This document shows positions 32,201 through 47,200 of a stretch of DNA of 64,000 nt, piece by piece. The stretch is taken from NCBI RefSeq assembly GCF_032118995.1, contig NC_092651.1:6674785-6738784 (forward strand), in the 5' to 3' direction. The notes under the pieces were generated by a model. The model worked only from the letters and a program-made list of their open reading frames with translations, did not search any database and was not told the origin of the DNA. The stretch comes from Asterias amurensis. Its lineage: Eukaryota; Echinodermata; Asteroidea; Forcipulatida; Asteriidae. Numbering within the stretch: position 1 is the stretch's first letter; every line of letters starts with the position of its first letter. The translations under genes and the position numbers were made by a program.

Positions 32201-35200
32201 AGGTAGGTAGTCTTTAGCTAGTACAGTCACAGGAACACTCTTAGCTGCTCATGTTCAAAAGACAATCAATCAAGCAAATAGTCAACATTTAGAATCGCAT
32301 CAATATATTATGATAAAGCATACATTTCAAATGTCATATTAAAGACACTGGACACTATTGGTAATTGTCAAAGACCAGTCTTCTTACTTGGTGTATCTCA
32401 ACATATGCATAAAATAACAAACCTGTGAACATTTTAGCCCAATTGGTCATCCAAGTTGCGAGATAATAATGCAAGAAAAAACACCCTTGTCACACGAAGT
32501 TGTGTGCTTTCAGATGCTTGATTTTAAGACCTCAAAATCTAATTCTGAGGTCTCTAAATCAAATAAGTGGAAAAATACTTCTTCCTCAAAAACTACATTA
32601 CTTCAGAAGGAGCTGTTTCTCACAATGTTTTATAATATCAACAGTTGCCCATTACTTGTTACCAAGTATGGTTTTATGCAAATAATTGTTCTGGGTTATT
32701 ACCAATAGTGTCCACTGCCTTTATATCAGTGAAAATCAATAAAATTCAAATTCTTTTTGTTACAGGTGACAGTTCTGTCTTCATTATTTTAACATAAAGA
32801 TACTAATTACTTACTAAAATGTGTCCACGCCCTGTGAAGACATTCACTCACATAAACTCTTTTTGCTCATGAGAGATATATACCTTTCCCAAGTGAAATC
32901 AAGACAGATAATTATACTCAACAAGAAAAGGGACCTTTAGAACAATGGGGATATCAACAGTGTTGGTCAAGGAAAGGTTGTTTGCAACCGGCTCCATCTC
33001 AGCAGCATCAAATCAACATTCCAATTGAATCAACCAAAGAAGTATCCGGCCAATCAAGAACTCGTCGCTACCCTTTTATTGCCTTATTTGTGAACTTGAA
33101 ATAAAATAGTTACATTGTTTAGGCTTCAGTTCGAGGTCAGTAGAGTGTGAGACTATCTTTCCCTTCTTCACTCCGGTGTAGTATACACTGTTACCATTCA
33201 TAGCCAGATACACATCACGAACCTGTCCAAAAAACAAACAATCAAACATTCATATAATATACAACTGTTGCACGCTGTGACTGGGTCCATGACGCTTTGT
33301 ACACCCGAGGGGGGAAATGGCACCCAAGGCAAAACCAAGGGTACCATTTGCCCCCCCCCCCCCCCCGAGGGTGTTCAAAACCCATGGACCCCCATCACAG
33401 CGTGCAGCAATCATTTTGTTATACCTTGGTAACATTGTTATTCCTCTCCGTGATGTTTTGTTGTCATTTTCAAACATTATTACGCATAGTTTAATACAGT
33501 CGAACAGTTGTTTAATTAAGTAACAATTATGAACTGTTCCCTTAAATCCTTATTGTTTTGTACTAAGCGCTGGAAATCGATGAATGATGGTAACGATCAA
33601 GTATAATGTTAGACCGATGACATCACTCATATCTGCCACGCTGTGCAGTCTTGGTCCATGCATTTTTGTTTGGTTGCACGTCACATGATTACATGTAGTT
33701 CTCATGATTAGTTCTCATTCAATCAAACTATACACTTTGTTACCGAGGTATACCAATTGTCTCTCTTTGATTTACACTTAAAACAAGCTATGTGTATTTT
33801 GGGAAACTAAGTTTGCATAGAAGCACAAATATATGTTTTAAAACTGATCAAGTGGAATTAGTTCAGCTATTATTTCTACAACACATGCCAGGCTTTAGAA
33901 TTCTGCCTTACTATGATTCAATCAAAATGGCTGTAAATAACAGACCATCAAAAATAAGATAAGAAAGTTTATTAACTCAACCTTTCATTGGTAAACTCAA
34001 CTTAAGATTCAAGTCAAGTGATGACAAACTCACCTCATGTGTTGTCTGATCCTATTTAGCAGCTATACCAACTTCTGCTACATTTGAAGCAATTTACTTT
34101 CCAATAAAAATATTTAAATTAAAGGCAGTGGACACTATTGGTAATTGCCAAGGACTAGCCTTCACAGTTGGTGTATCTGAACATATGCATAAAATAACTA
34201 ATCCTTCTCACACGAAGTTGTGTGCGTTAAGATGGTTGATTTCGAAACCTGTAGTTCTAAACTTGAGGTCTTTAAATCAAATTTGTGGAAATTACATATT
34301 TCTCAAAACTACGTCACTTCAGAGGGAGCCGTTTCTCACAATGTTTTATACTATCAACCTCTCCCCATTACTTGTAATCAAGAAAGGTTTTATGATGATA
34401 ACGATTTTCAGAAATTACCAATAGTGTCCACTGCCTTTAAGTCTTACGTGCACTTCATGAAAGTTTTTTTCTGGAAGCAATACACTCCACATCACAGCAG
34501 GGGTCGATTTCACAAAGAGTAAGGACTAGTCCTAACTTAGGTCTCCAGTTTTAGGAGATATGAAAAACGTACGGCTAGTCCTTAGTTAGGACGAGTAACG
34601 TGTCCTAACTTGAGATAAGACTAGTCTTAACTCTGTGTGAAATCCACCCCAGGCCAGTCAAGTTTTCAAATGATTTCAGCATGAACACTGGCATGACTGA
34701 GGATTTGTTTATTGTGTTTAATTGAGGTATTATTATGTGGTGGTGTATTTATGACCCAAAATCATGTATGTTGGCATCATTTTAAATGGTTCACTCCGCT
34801 AAGCATCGTTTGCTCACACCATGTTTATAGAGACTGCAATACGACAATAACAGTACATCAGTGCAACAGGTACTGGGTTTTGCCCTTGTTTTGTCATATT
34901 TGTTAAAGACAGTGGACACTATTGGTAACTGTCAAAGACTAATCTTCACAGTTGGTGTATCTCAACATATCCATAATATAACAAACCTGTGAAAATTTGA
35001 GCTCAATCGGTCATCGAACTTGCGAGATAATAATCAAAGAAAAATAACCCTTGTCACACAAAGTTGTGTGCGTTTAGATGGTTGATCTCGAGACCTCAAG
35101 TTCTAAACCTGAGGTCTCGAAATCAAGTTCGTGGAAAATTACTTCTTTCTCGAAAACTATGGAACTTCAGAGGGAGCAGTTTCTCACAATGTTTTATGCC

Positions 35201-38200
35201 ATCAACCTCTCCCCATTACTCGTCACAAGAAAGGTTTTATGCTTAACAATATTTTGAGTAATACCAATAGTGTCCACTGCCTTTAACATAAAATCTCAAG
35301 AAAACCTACTCTGATGTCAAAATGGGTAGAACGTCTGCCAAGTATGAACTTATCATGTCTGACACTGCCCTTTATTGAAAGTAAAACCATTTTAACTCAC
35401 ATCATACAATATGTTAAAATAAAATATTCCGCTTTGTCTTAACCCTGAAGATAATTTCAACCTCTACCAAATAAACTCAACTTGTAACAAAAGAAAATAA
35501 TCACACAGACAGTTATCCGATGGTTTCTGGGTACGACTGGAAGTGGATTGATTTTTCATGGCGCAGTGAGGAGTGTCATGGCGCAGTGAGGTGTGTATGA
35601 CGCTATGTTTAATATTGCGGGCGTGCTTAAAGGTTAAATTCTTACCTTGTCTGACGTATTTTTGACGGAAACAAAGAACTTGATATCTTTTCCAAGCAGT
35701 GGATTCTCAGGCATGTCTACACTGAACTGCACATCCTTAACAATATTCTTGAGAATCTTCTTAGCTTTTCGAACATGTGTACTAGCCTCACGAACAGCAA
35801 TGCGTTCCAGTTCTGATCCTGAAGAGTCAATTATCAAAACGTTATACTTTCTTAAGCTGTCAATATCTGTAACCATTAGTTAGAATCTGCAACTAGGTCT
35901 CTCTTAAGCGTTTCCAATACATTCAGTACCTCGTACAATATTGGAAATAAAACATATTCACAGCAGTGAAGTTAGAAGTATGAGCCTTTTTTATGGTGGA
36001 CACAATGCTACAACATTGGGTTATTTGGTGTGTATACACCCAACCCAAACAGTACACTCCTATCACGTCTACCATACCTCAAAAAGGCTTATATAGGCAA
36101 GAAATTACATCCATGTACTTGTACATATGGGAAATGAGATGTACATGTAATATTAAACTACTAGCATTTGGAATCAAGGGGAACAGTTGGCAAATTAAAA
36201 TATATTAGGAAAGGAGTCTTAAATTTTCAACAATTTTAAATTTATCCAAACCTGAATTATGTGAGTATAAGTGCATCAACCAAGTACAGCACAAGGAATA
36301 GGTTACCAGAATTCAAGCTTTTCTGGGGAATTCATTATAAAATGAAAAGTCATAGCTTCTTTGACACAATAATTTTTTTTCAGCAATTGAAAAAGATATC
36401 GAAATTGTAGTACAGTCATTAAAGACACTGGACACCTATTGGTAATTGTGAAAGACCAGTATTCTCAATTTGTGTATCCCAACATCTGCATAAAATAACA
36501 AGCCTGTAAACATTTGGGCTGAATTGGTCATTGAAAGAAAATGTTTTATTATTTGAGTGAGAAATTGCCTCTTTCTCAAAAACTATGTGAGTCGTTTCTC
36601 AGAATGTTCTATACCATCAATGGCTCTCCATTGCTCGTTACCAAGTAAGTTTCTATGCTACTAATTCTTTTGAGTAATAACCAATAGAGTCCAGTGCCAT
36701 TAAATTAAACCAGCCACAATGTGCTGTAATTTTGACCGCATGAGGGCACTCTCAATAGTATTTGTATCACTTCCAGGGTATACACTTCCGTCACTTTTGT
36801 TGCATTGTAGTTTCAAAGGGTCTATGTAACTTTTGTCGGACAAAAAACACAATGTTCTCAGATTTACACTAAACTTACACAGTTTGAAGATAATGATAGT
36901 AGAAAGCTTCCCTGAAAATATTACGTGCTGAGGCGCTGTAATTTTTGGGAAATGAGTAAAACATTGTCATGAAAACAATTTTCGTCTCATGAGACGCAAA
37001 TTATTTTAATCATTTATTTTAAAGCTTTCCACTATCATTATGTTCAAACCCTGTAGGTTTAATGTAAATCTATGGACATTTGGAAAAAGTACCCAAATCC
37101 TTTAAGTTGCTTTAGAGGTGGATTATAACGGCTCCTTTAAAGGAACACAGTGCCTTGGATCGGTCGAGTTGGTCCTTAAAAAGCGTTTGTTATAATATGC
37201 ATATTGGTAGAAAGATGCTGTAAAAGTAGAATACAATGATCCACACAAACATGCCTCGAAATTGCACGGTTTTCCTTTTACCTCGTCGACTAACACGGTC
37301 TGCCATTTATGGGAGTCAAATTTTTGACTCCCATATGGCCGACCGTGTTAGTTCGCACAGTAAAAGGAAAACCACGTAATTTCGAGGCAAACTTGTGTGG
37401 ATCATTGTATTCTACTTTAAAATTTTCTTTCCAACCATATGCATTTTATGACAAACAGTTACAAACGCTTTTTTATAGACCAACTCGTCCGATCCAAGGC
37501 AACGTGTTCCTTTAAAAGTCTTATTGTTCGTGATGGATTAGATGTCTGTGGTGGTAATGTGTTCCAGTCTTTAATAACTGTTTTGGGTATGAATGAATAT
37601 ACCCCATGGAAGAAGTGTGGTCATCTTCAAATATTACGCAAGTAAGCTATGCAGAGTTTAATAAGCAGACGAACAGTTGCTCAAATTAGAAACAATTCTT
37701 CACTGTTCCCTCATATCTGTGGCCATTTCAAACCAAGTGCTGGAAATCGACCAACGCTGGGAACAATCAAGGTAATGTCAACCGGTTAAAATCACTCCAT
37801 GTTACCCGTGCAACCATGGTACAATGTACATACGTGTATAGTTCATGTGTATTCTCGACTCAATCAAACTTCACAATTTGTTACCGAGGTATAACAAACA
37901 TGTTTGTTATACCTTTGTGCAAATTGTGAAGTTTGATTGGTTGAGAACCAGTCATGTGACACGCAACAAAAACGTATGTTACATGGCTCGCAACGCGCCG
38001 GTTAACATGAAAAGTGATGAACACCGGGTGTACACCATCTTGATTGTTCCCAGCGTTTGTCGATTTCGCGCTGTGTACGAAACAACTGCGGGTTCGAGGA
38101 AGTTGTTTCTCGTTTGTCTGCTTATTAAACAATGAATAGTCCGTCGTAATAATGTTTGAAGATGACAACAGAACTTCGAGAAGAGGAATAACAATTATAC

Positions 38201-41200
38201 AAAGGTATAACAAAACAATTGTTGCACATTGTGACTGGGGTACATGGGTTTTGTACACCCTCAAGGGAAAATGGCACCCTCGGTTTCGCCTTAGGTTCCA
38301 TTTCCCCCCTCGGGTGTACAAAACGCCATGGACCCCGTCACAGCGTGCAACAATTGTATACTCTGATACTAACCTTCCTTGTATTTATATTGATCAGTGA
38401 TATCTTCTCGCTCATACTTGCCAACCGCCTTAGTGCTAATATGGAATCCAACCTGAGATGATTCAACATCGATCACTGCCGGGGGCTATTTATTCAAAGA
38501 CAAAACAAATGAAACATAACTATTATCAGATACATAATAATACATACAAAACATGGTGACAGGCCTTATGAGGCCAACCATACATTTTTGTGGATTGCTT
38601 GCAGTATTCTGACCTGCAGTCGTTTTCACAAAGAGTTAGGACTCGTCTTACCTCGAGTTAGGACGAGTAACTCGTCCTAACTTAGGATTAATCTTAAGTT
38701 CTGCATGCTACAGTGCAGGGTTGGGACTCGTCCAAAGTCTTAACATTAATCCTAAATTTAGGAAGTGTTTTGTGAAATCGACTGCAAGTTCAAAACTTTA
38801 TTTAAAGGGACACGTTGCCACTGATCAGGCAAGTTGGTTTATGAAAAGCGTTTTAAACCGTTTGTTATAAAATGCATATGGTTGGAAAGACAATTTACAA
38901 GTAGAATATAATGACCCATACAAATATACCTGAAATTTGTGTGGTTTTCCTTCTTTTCATATTGTGAACTAACAAGACCATTTTGTGGAGTAAAATGATT
39001 TACTTCACAAACTGGCATCCCGTTTTGGTTCACATTGTATACGGACAACAGTGCACGTTTGAGTCATGTTCATGTTGATCATTATATTCTACTTTCAAAA
39101 CATCTTTCTAACCATTGCATTTCATAACAAACAGTTTTACATGTTTTTTTCTAGACAAACTCAAATCAAGGCAACGTGTCACCTTAATTGATGACGAGGA
39201 TTATAGGTCCAGTCATTGAAGGCTCTCAGTGAAGTTTACATCAGATGGCCAATGAATGAGAAATTAATAAGCAATTCAGAGAACTTTCACACAAACTGGT
39301 TTCCAAGACAAATTCCTCTACACAAATACACATCCAAACAACAACTTACCTTTCTGCTCTTAAATACTTTCCAGTAAACCTTCTCAGCATTCACCTCCGC
39401 AAAGGCAAACTTTGTGTCATAATTGAGCTGAACGTGTCCTTGCTTTATGGCAGTCAAGGAGGCAGGACCCAAACAGTACACACCTATTGTAAAAGATTAC
39501 TAGTTAATATCAATCCTAACACTGCAATGTCATCAGGAATTGTACACTGACAAAAACAGGAATAAAGTCAATGTCCATCTTGGGTTTTTTACTCATATAC
39601 ATCGATGTGTGTTAACACTGTATACTCTGTATTTACCCCAGTTCTGTGAAAAAAATCATAGGCATTTTACTCGAGTGGAATACGAACTCATGACCTCTGC
39701 AATTCTGAAGTCAATGTTAATTATTTCTTTGTTGGACTCTCAAAGGTAACATTAAGGGGGGGGGGCAATGGGTGGTTGTTGTTTCAACCCGTTTGGAACT
39801 TTCAGTAACTATGAAGTGTATATGCCCATAATTATTTGTTAATTTTCAGTTGATCAGAGACATTCGAGTTGGGGACTTGGGTCTTTTTTGGAACCTTTTT
39901 AATTAGGGGCTATGTACTTGACATATAGTAATGTTCCCAAATTGACTTGAATAGCAACCTCCAGGATGAGCAAACCCTGGTGTCATTGTGCCAAACACAT
40001 CCATTCAGAATTGTGTATGGGTGTTCACCTGATCACGCGGCGTAGCAACTGTCTCGATAGTTTGAGGAATTCAAATGTAAGCGGTACATTGTAAGTAAGA
40101 GAGTCATGGTACCAGACATTATTCAAATCTAACTCGCAAATGGCTTATTGGTTAACAAATTAAGACCTGATCATGTGGAATAGATATTAGTAGTTGGTGT
40201 AGACTGAGTGTGTATTATTTACCATGACTTGTTTCTTGTGGAGTAGCGTCTACGGCTTGCCAGCCTCCATAGCCCTCGTCCAGGTCTGGCCGCGCCATCC
40301 AACAATCATTCCACACATGAAAATTCCTAGAAGAAGTTTAAATATACAACAAATTGCTCACAAATGATAAAAACAACCGCTGGTTTGACCTAGAAGCCAG
40401 ATACACTAAATATAACTATATACAAATTTTGCATAGATTAATAAAAAAAGGGTATTGACCATGGCAAAGTCTTGTCTAAAAGGCAGTGGACACTATTGGT
40501 AATTACACAAATTAAATGTTAACATAAAAAACTTACTTAGTGGAGAGCTGTTGATAGCATAAAACATTGTGAGAAACGGCTCCCTCTAAAGAAATGTAGT
40601 TTTTGAGAAAGAAGTAATTTCTCACTGAAATATTTGAATGGAATTGAGGCTTTCTTTTTCTTCCAATATTCTCTCACAACTTCGACGACCAACTGAGTTC
40701 AATTTTCACAGGTTTGTTATACATGTATTATGCATATGTTGGGATACACCAAGTGAGAATTCCCAAACATGTCCAGTGCCTTTAAAGGCTAAATTGGGCA
40801 CAAACACTTATACAGATATTAGTGTCAGGTGACAAAGTGAAAAGAAAAGAGCAGTGAGTGGAGAGAACAGGATGATGGACCAGGACAAGTATATAACCAG
40901 GAAGAAGACAAAGAAGTTAGCTGGTGACACTGAATGTACAGGGGTTGCCCTTAACTTTTTTTTCAACTGGCCAGCAGGACCAGTTGGCTTGATTTTTCAC
41001 TGGTCCGCAAGGTTTTTGACTAGTTCGTCAATTTTGTATTTTATTTTTTTATATACTGTTGTATAACCAACTGCTCGATTTCCGATCGTCACTATTTCAA
41101 AATTCAACATGACAAGAATGTTTTCTTCTTTCATTATTATCTCGCAACTTTGATGACCGATTGAGCTCAAATTTTCACTGGTTAGTTATTTCATTTATAT

Positions 41201-44200
41201 GTTGAGATACATTGTACACCAACTGTAAAGACTAGTCTTTGACAATTACCAATAGTGTCCACTGCCTTTACAATAATGTCAGCCATTGTTTGTTGCAGTT
41301 AACATGGTTAAAGGAAAACAATTGCAATAAGAATTGCCACAAGATTCTTACCATATGCTGTCCTCGTCATAGTCATCTAGTGGATTGAGTTTTTCATCAT
41401 AGTGATAATCAAGGGTGAGGTTTCCGTCAGTATCATGTGCTGAACCAAAGTTGGTTATAGTTCGTGTTGGTAATCCAAGGCTCCTCAATACTATATACAC
41501 AAAAGCAAAGTTTTAAAATGGCTGTGTGAGCAATATCTGCCTAAAAAACCAAAGATCAAAGCCCAAATTCATGGCTCTGCTCACCATACGTACATAATCG
41601 GCGTTTAGAGAAGCAGGGAACTCTGTGCTTATGGCAAGCGTATTTCACAGGTTAGCTGGGAATTTTGGCTTCTGCGTGTGCATACTCCATGTTAATTGGC
41701 ATTCTATGCTTACAAGGCTAGCGCAGAAATTCAGCGCTTGCATGTCAAGCAGGGAATCATGATCATAAGCGTTAAGTTCAGCGGTAAGCAGAGCCATGAA
41801 ATTGGGTCCCATTAGGGTCAAGCAATCTGACACTAACAGAGGTAAATTAAGGAGCTGGTTGAGTGAGTTAAGACTTAAGATAAAGGTTTAGTAAATACCG
41901 CAAATTGTTCCTCACTGTCATACTCACAGGGCCATTGCACCTTTTTGGTGGTGTGCCACCCAATGAAATCTGCTACAGCACTGCATGGGCATTACATGTG
42001 CCAAATTTATTCATGTTGGAGGGCCACACAGAAAGTAGACTTTGTTTCAATAAGTAAAATTACATGTACTAGGGCCCTGCACTAGGTGTAAATTGTGTAC
42101 CAAAATGCAAATCAGCTCTAGTCATCCAAGAGTAATCCATTGCATGTTTGGGGAACTTCTTTTTTTTCCAGATTCTTTCTTACTAAGATTTCTGACATGT
42201 TTATTTCCTTTCATACCTGTTAAATTTATTCTGAATTGCCCCAGTTCTCGAAAAGTTTTTCTTCCATTTGAAAACACCTTTCTTCAGTAAATGTTAAGGG
42301 CTCTACTTGTTCTTCCCTTAAAACTTGTAAACAGGAATAGAGAGAGCCAGTTCTTTAGTGCAGGTAACCTGCTCTATAGCTGTGTAATTCGTAATTTGGA
42401 TTGAAATATTAAATGAAAATCACATTTAAATGTTTACAAAAATAAGTGTAGATGCTAACATCACTTTAGTCAGGCCTTAACTAGCCACATATAATGTGAA
42501 TTGGTCTGCAAGTGAGGTCAAGATAAAAGATAATGTTTGAATAACTTACGTCCTGTAAGTAGGCTTCCAAACACCCAGCACTGACCATAAGCCACAGGTT
42601 CACGTTTCTTCATGTACTGGGACAAAATAGCAATACTTCCTGTCCATACAGTTGGAGCTATACCATCGGCGTATTCACCATCCCATCTACCTTCCAGTAC
42701 ACCATCATCATCTTGGGAGTTTACCTTTCAAGAAAACAACCAATTCTTTTAAACTACTTACATGGGTATATATACATGTATGTAGGCCCTTATAGTATGT
42801 ACATGTAGTAAGGCTAAACACACCGCAGAAATATTTTCTGAACAAGTGTGAAAGAATACGTACTTTACCACAAATCCAATGCAAACCTGGCAAAGCCTCC
42901 ACTTTCATTCCTACACATACACTATAAACTTGCCTTAGTATTGGTGCTGTGCCATTGCCACAATGCCCTTCAAATCACAAACATTGCGGTGCCCTTTTAT
43001 CTAACTGTTGTTAATGCAAACTGTCAAAATCCTCACTACAAGTTTTTGTTAACAAATAGGCAAACCAAATTTTTTTTTTTTAATCTTGTTAGTAGATTTT
43101 CAAAAGCTGACATGCGAGCTGCTGATCGCCCATAGAAAAACAATGACTATATTGATACAGGTACATTGATTTGTCTAAGCTCTTAGAGACTTAATCTGAT
43201 TTAAGCAGCATTTTGTTTGCTTCCAATGATGTTGATTTGGTTCCTCACTTGCTTGATGGATAGTTTCTTTAAAGGACAAATGAACACCAATTTGTTCAAT
43301 TTCTTTACCACTACAAGACTCCTCCAAACATTCAGATTTCATGAATTTTAGTTGTTTAACAAAAGTTACCTTTAATAGGTCATCCAACCTTTGGCGTAAC
43401 AAGATCAGTCGGCCTGATGATGTGGCCGGATTAGGGCATGAAATCATTTTTTCACAATTTAAGGGTACATGTAAGTTCAGTTGACTTGATTACAGAATTC
43501 ATATAATAGTTCATAGTCACTTTACTTATATTCCGGGGCCCTTTTGCTTTTATTCAACAATGTGCCAAATTTAAGTATTGCATTATTTTACTGAAAAATA
43601 GTTGTACATAATATTTGACTGTGACAGGCAGTGTGATGAAATAGGTTATTAATGAGAATGGCTTAATTGTGAATGTTGTTTTAACCTTTAGCAGTTGTCC
43701 GCTGGCCAAATGCCAGTTAAAATGGTGGAGGACCAGCTGAAACACCTTGCCATGTGATACGGACGACCAGTCAAAAATTTTCACAACTATTTGTTTATTG
43801 TTGCAATTACTTGTTGTTGATTGCAAGGATTGTATGCTTCTGCCGAAAGTAAACTTATTAAATGGTTTTGCTTTTGTGACATTTGACAAAGATCTCACAG
43901 CTTTTAGGTACTGGCAAGAGATCTTGGTCCAATTTCATGGCCCTGCTTACCGCTGAATTCTAATGCCAGTTAAAATGGTGGAGGACCAGCTGAAACACCT
44001 TGCCATGTGATACGGACGACCAGTCAAAAATTTTCACAACTATTTGTTTATTGTTGCAATTACTTGTTGTTGATTGCAAGGATTGTATGCTTCTGCCGAA
44101 AGTAAACTTATTAAATGGTTTTGCTTTTGTGACATTTGACAAAGATCTCACAGCTTTTAGGTACTGGCAAGAGATCTTGGTCCAATTTCATGGCCCTGCT

Positions 44201-47200
44201 TACCGCTGAATTCTAATGCCAGTTAAAATGGTGGAGGACCAGCTGAAACACCTTGCCATGTGATACGGACGACCAGTCAAAAATTTTCACAACTATTTGT
44301 TTATTGTTGCAATTACTTGTTGTTGATTGCAAGGATTGTATGCTTCTGCCGAAAGTAAACTTATTAAATGGTTTTGCTTTTGTGACATTTGACAAAGATC
44401 TCACAGCTTTTACAATGTAGGTACTGGCAAGAGATCTTGGTCCAATTTCATGGCCCTGCTTACCGCTGAATTCTGCGCTAACGATCACAATTTCCCCCTT
44501 ATGTGCAAGCGCCAAATTTTTGAGCTAGCCTTGTAAGCGTAGAATGACTAAAAACATGGAGTTCGTCGCGCAGAAGCCAAAAATTCGCCGCTCACTCATG
44601 AAATACACTTGCTGTAAGCACAGAACTCCCTGCTTACGTAAGCGCCGATTCTGTGCTTACGGTAAGCAGAGCCATGAAATTGTGCCCTGTTGTGTGTATG
44701 AATCAAGCGGTTAACTAGTATTCATGCAAGTTGGAAGTTATGCATATAGGTTATCTAATGTTTGGGCATTTTTTTTAATTAGTAGAACTGAACTCACCAG
44801 AGCAGACATGGACCTGGCCACATGGACAGCACTCTTACGATTGCTATCAAGCAAGCCAGACTTCTGTAACAAATACAGCGCACAGTCCAAGGAAACTTTC
44901 TCAAACTACATGCAGGTCAACAAGAGAAAAGAGAAAGAAAAAAAAGACTCTTAATAAAAATTAGTCTCCGTTATACACGCAATATTTTGATGTACGTTCC
45001 TGCACTGTATCGTCCTATCTGTCCGCTAAGTTTTTTTTAACTACTTTCTGATATTATCTTTAAATCACACAATTATGCATTTTGGGTGGTTTGCCAATTA
45101 ATCTTGTAATCATACCTTTTTAATGTGCTAAAGAAAATATTAATACTTCACCTACCAGGATCTAACTAGACATTGTACTGGTTACAGCTGTAGTTTTAAT
45201 CTCTTTGAAGGCAGTGGACGCTATTGGTAATTACTTGAAATAATTAGCATTATAATGTACATGTATTAGCATAAAAACTTACTAGGTAACAAGTAATGGG
45301 GAGCTGTTGATTGTATAAAACATTATGAGAAATGCCTCCCTCTGAAGTAATGTAGTTTTTGAGAAAGAAGTAATTTCCCACGAATTTGATTTTAAGACCT
45401 CAGATTTAAACTTTGAGGTCATGAAATCAAGTATCTGAAAACAAACAACTTCATGTGAAGAGGGTGTTTTTTCTTTCATTATTATCTCACAACTTGGACG
45501 ACCAATTACGCTCGAATTTTCACAGGTTTGTTATTTTATACATTGGTTGAGATACACCAAGTGAAAAGACTGGTCTTTGAAAATTACCAATAGTGTCCAG
45601 ACTCTTTAACCCTAATTTTTTTGTCAATGGTTCTGCCAGTCAAAAAACTGTTTCACAATGTGTGGGTGTACGTGTGTGTAGTCAGTAGCGTGTAAACTAT
45701 ACCATCAGAGCCCCATGCGTGTGCCCAGCACAGAGGATCCAAGATTTGCTGCACAAACGTAGGGCAAAGTTGTTCATTAGGTTTAAAATGATTTACACCC
45801 GGTAATTTGTATCCTTTATTGTGTTGAATCGTTGAAGATGAAACCATACACATATGAACAAAGATTAGGAAACTTTGTTTGTGTATGGCAGAAACCTAAT
45901 TGTTACAAGGAAACACGTACAAAGAAGTTTGATCAACTCCTCAAATAAACTGTTCAAAAGCTGATTGAAAATACTCAGAACATACTTTTGTAAAAAGTTT
46001 AATGGGCATCTCCAAGCAAACATGGACATGACACCAACAAAGCAATTTTTGGACAAAACTTTCTTTCCACTTAGCTGTTATAGCTAACATATGAAATCAA
46101 TTTATTTTTAGTTGTTGACAAGGAATTAACCAAAATTTGCCAAATAAGAACTCAGCTTGGGCTCCATGTAGGTTTGGCTTTATTGACTGGAAAACAGTAT
46201 GCGACTGACCGTTGTGCGACTGACCATGGGTTTGTCATGTATAATCTAAAAGTTCAAGTTGCTGACCAGAAGTATCCTGTTGGATACTCATGCACTATAA
46301 CATGTATAAGAGTTGTGTAGCATGGGTGGAGGTAGAAATGTAGTAAAATTTAGTTTGAGGAAATTTTTGAATTGTGACTAGTGTATTTTTTCCATGTCCG
46401 TTTTGTGTAATGCTTTTTACAACGTTATAATATCCAGAGTACAAAGCCCACAACATTTCTAATATCATCACTTCAAAGCCTTGGGTCTCAAGTACAAGTC
46501 TATAAACTTAGTGGAAAGAATATCTCACATAGAGTTACTAGCACCAAGATCAAGAAATGACACAGAAAAGTGTAATGCGACTAACCATGGAATTGCCCAT
46601 ATACTTCAATTACTAACTTGTTACATAAACTCTCTGAAATATCCCTTACAAGTTAACCATGAAAGCAAGTACAGTGCCTACTGTGTATAGTTTACCATAA
46701 TTACTTTGTCCTTCAGATAAGACATTAAAGCTGTATGGTATAATGCAATATCCTGTGTACTGCATAGGGTTGACAGGCAGCACTGTGTTCTGGTTCACAA
46801 AGCAAGTATCCTTATTTACAGGTTTCCTCAACCTTGTGACTTATTAACAGAAATAAATCATATTATTAGTTCAACAAAAATGGTGGCAGCCTGGTCATTT
46901 GTGTATCACGTTTGTATCCAAGGAAAGGACCAAGGGCAGGATTCAAGGGTAAGGCAATTAGCCTAAGAGACACTGAAAGGGATATTATGTGCCTTTTTGA
47001 TAGTATGAGTGAAGTTTTTGCACAGTCACAGTAGGTGCATGTCTGTGCAAACTAGACAAAGGAAAGTCCAGGTGGATATTCACTTCAGTTGTTTGTCCCA
47101 CTGACTACTTACTAACCCTCCCAGCAACCCATGCAAAAAAAAGAAATGCTGAACCAACATGACCAACTGGGCCAGATTGGAAGGCAGATTGATTACTAGA

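Noticed and set aside
37881..38321. 146-codon ORF on the minus strand
   Set aside because: Same family G foldback repeat; no conserved domain.
43554..44515. Repeated 69-114-codon ORFs on both strands
   Set aside because: By-products of the 253-bp triplication in an intron; no recognisable protein.
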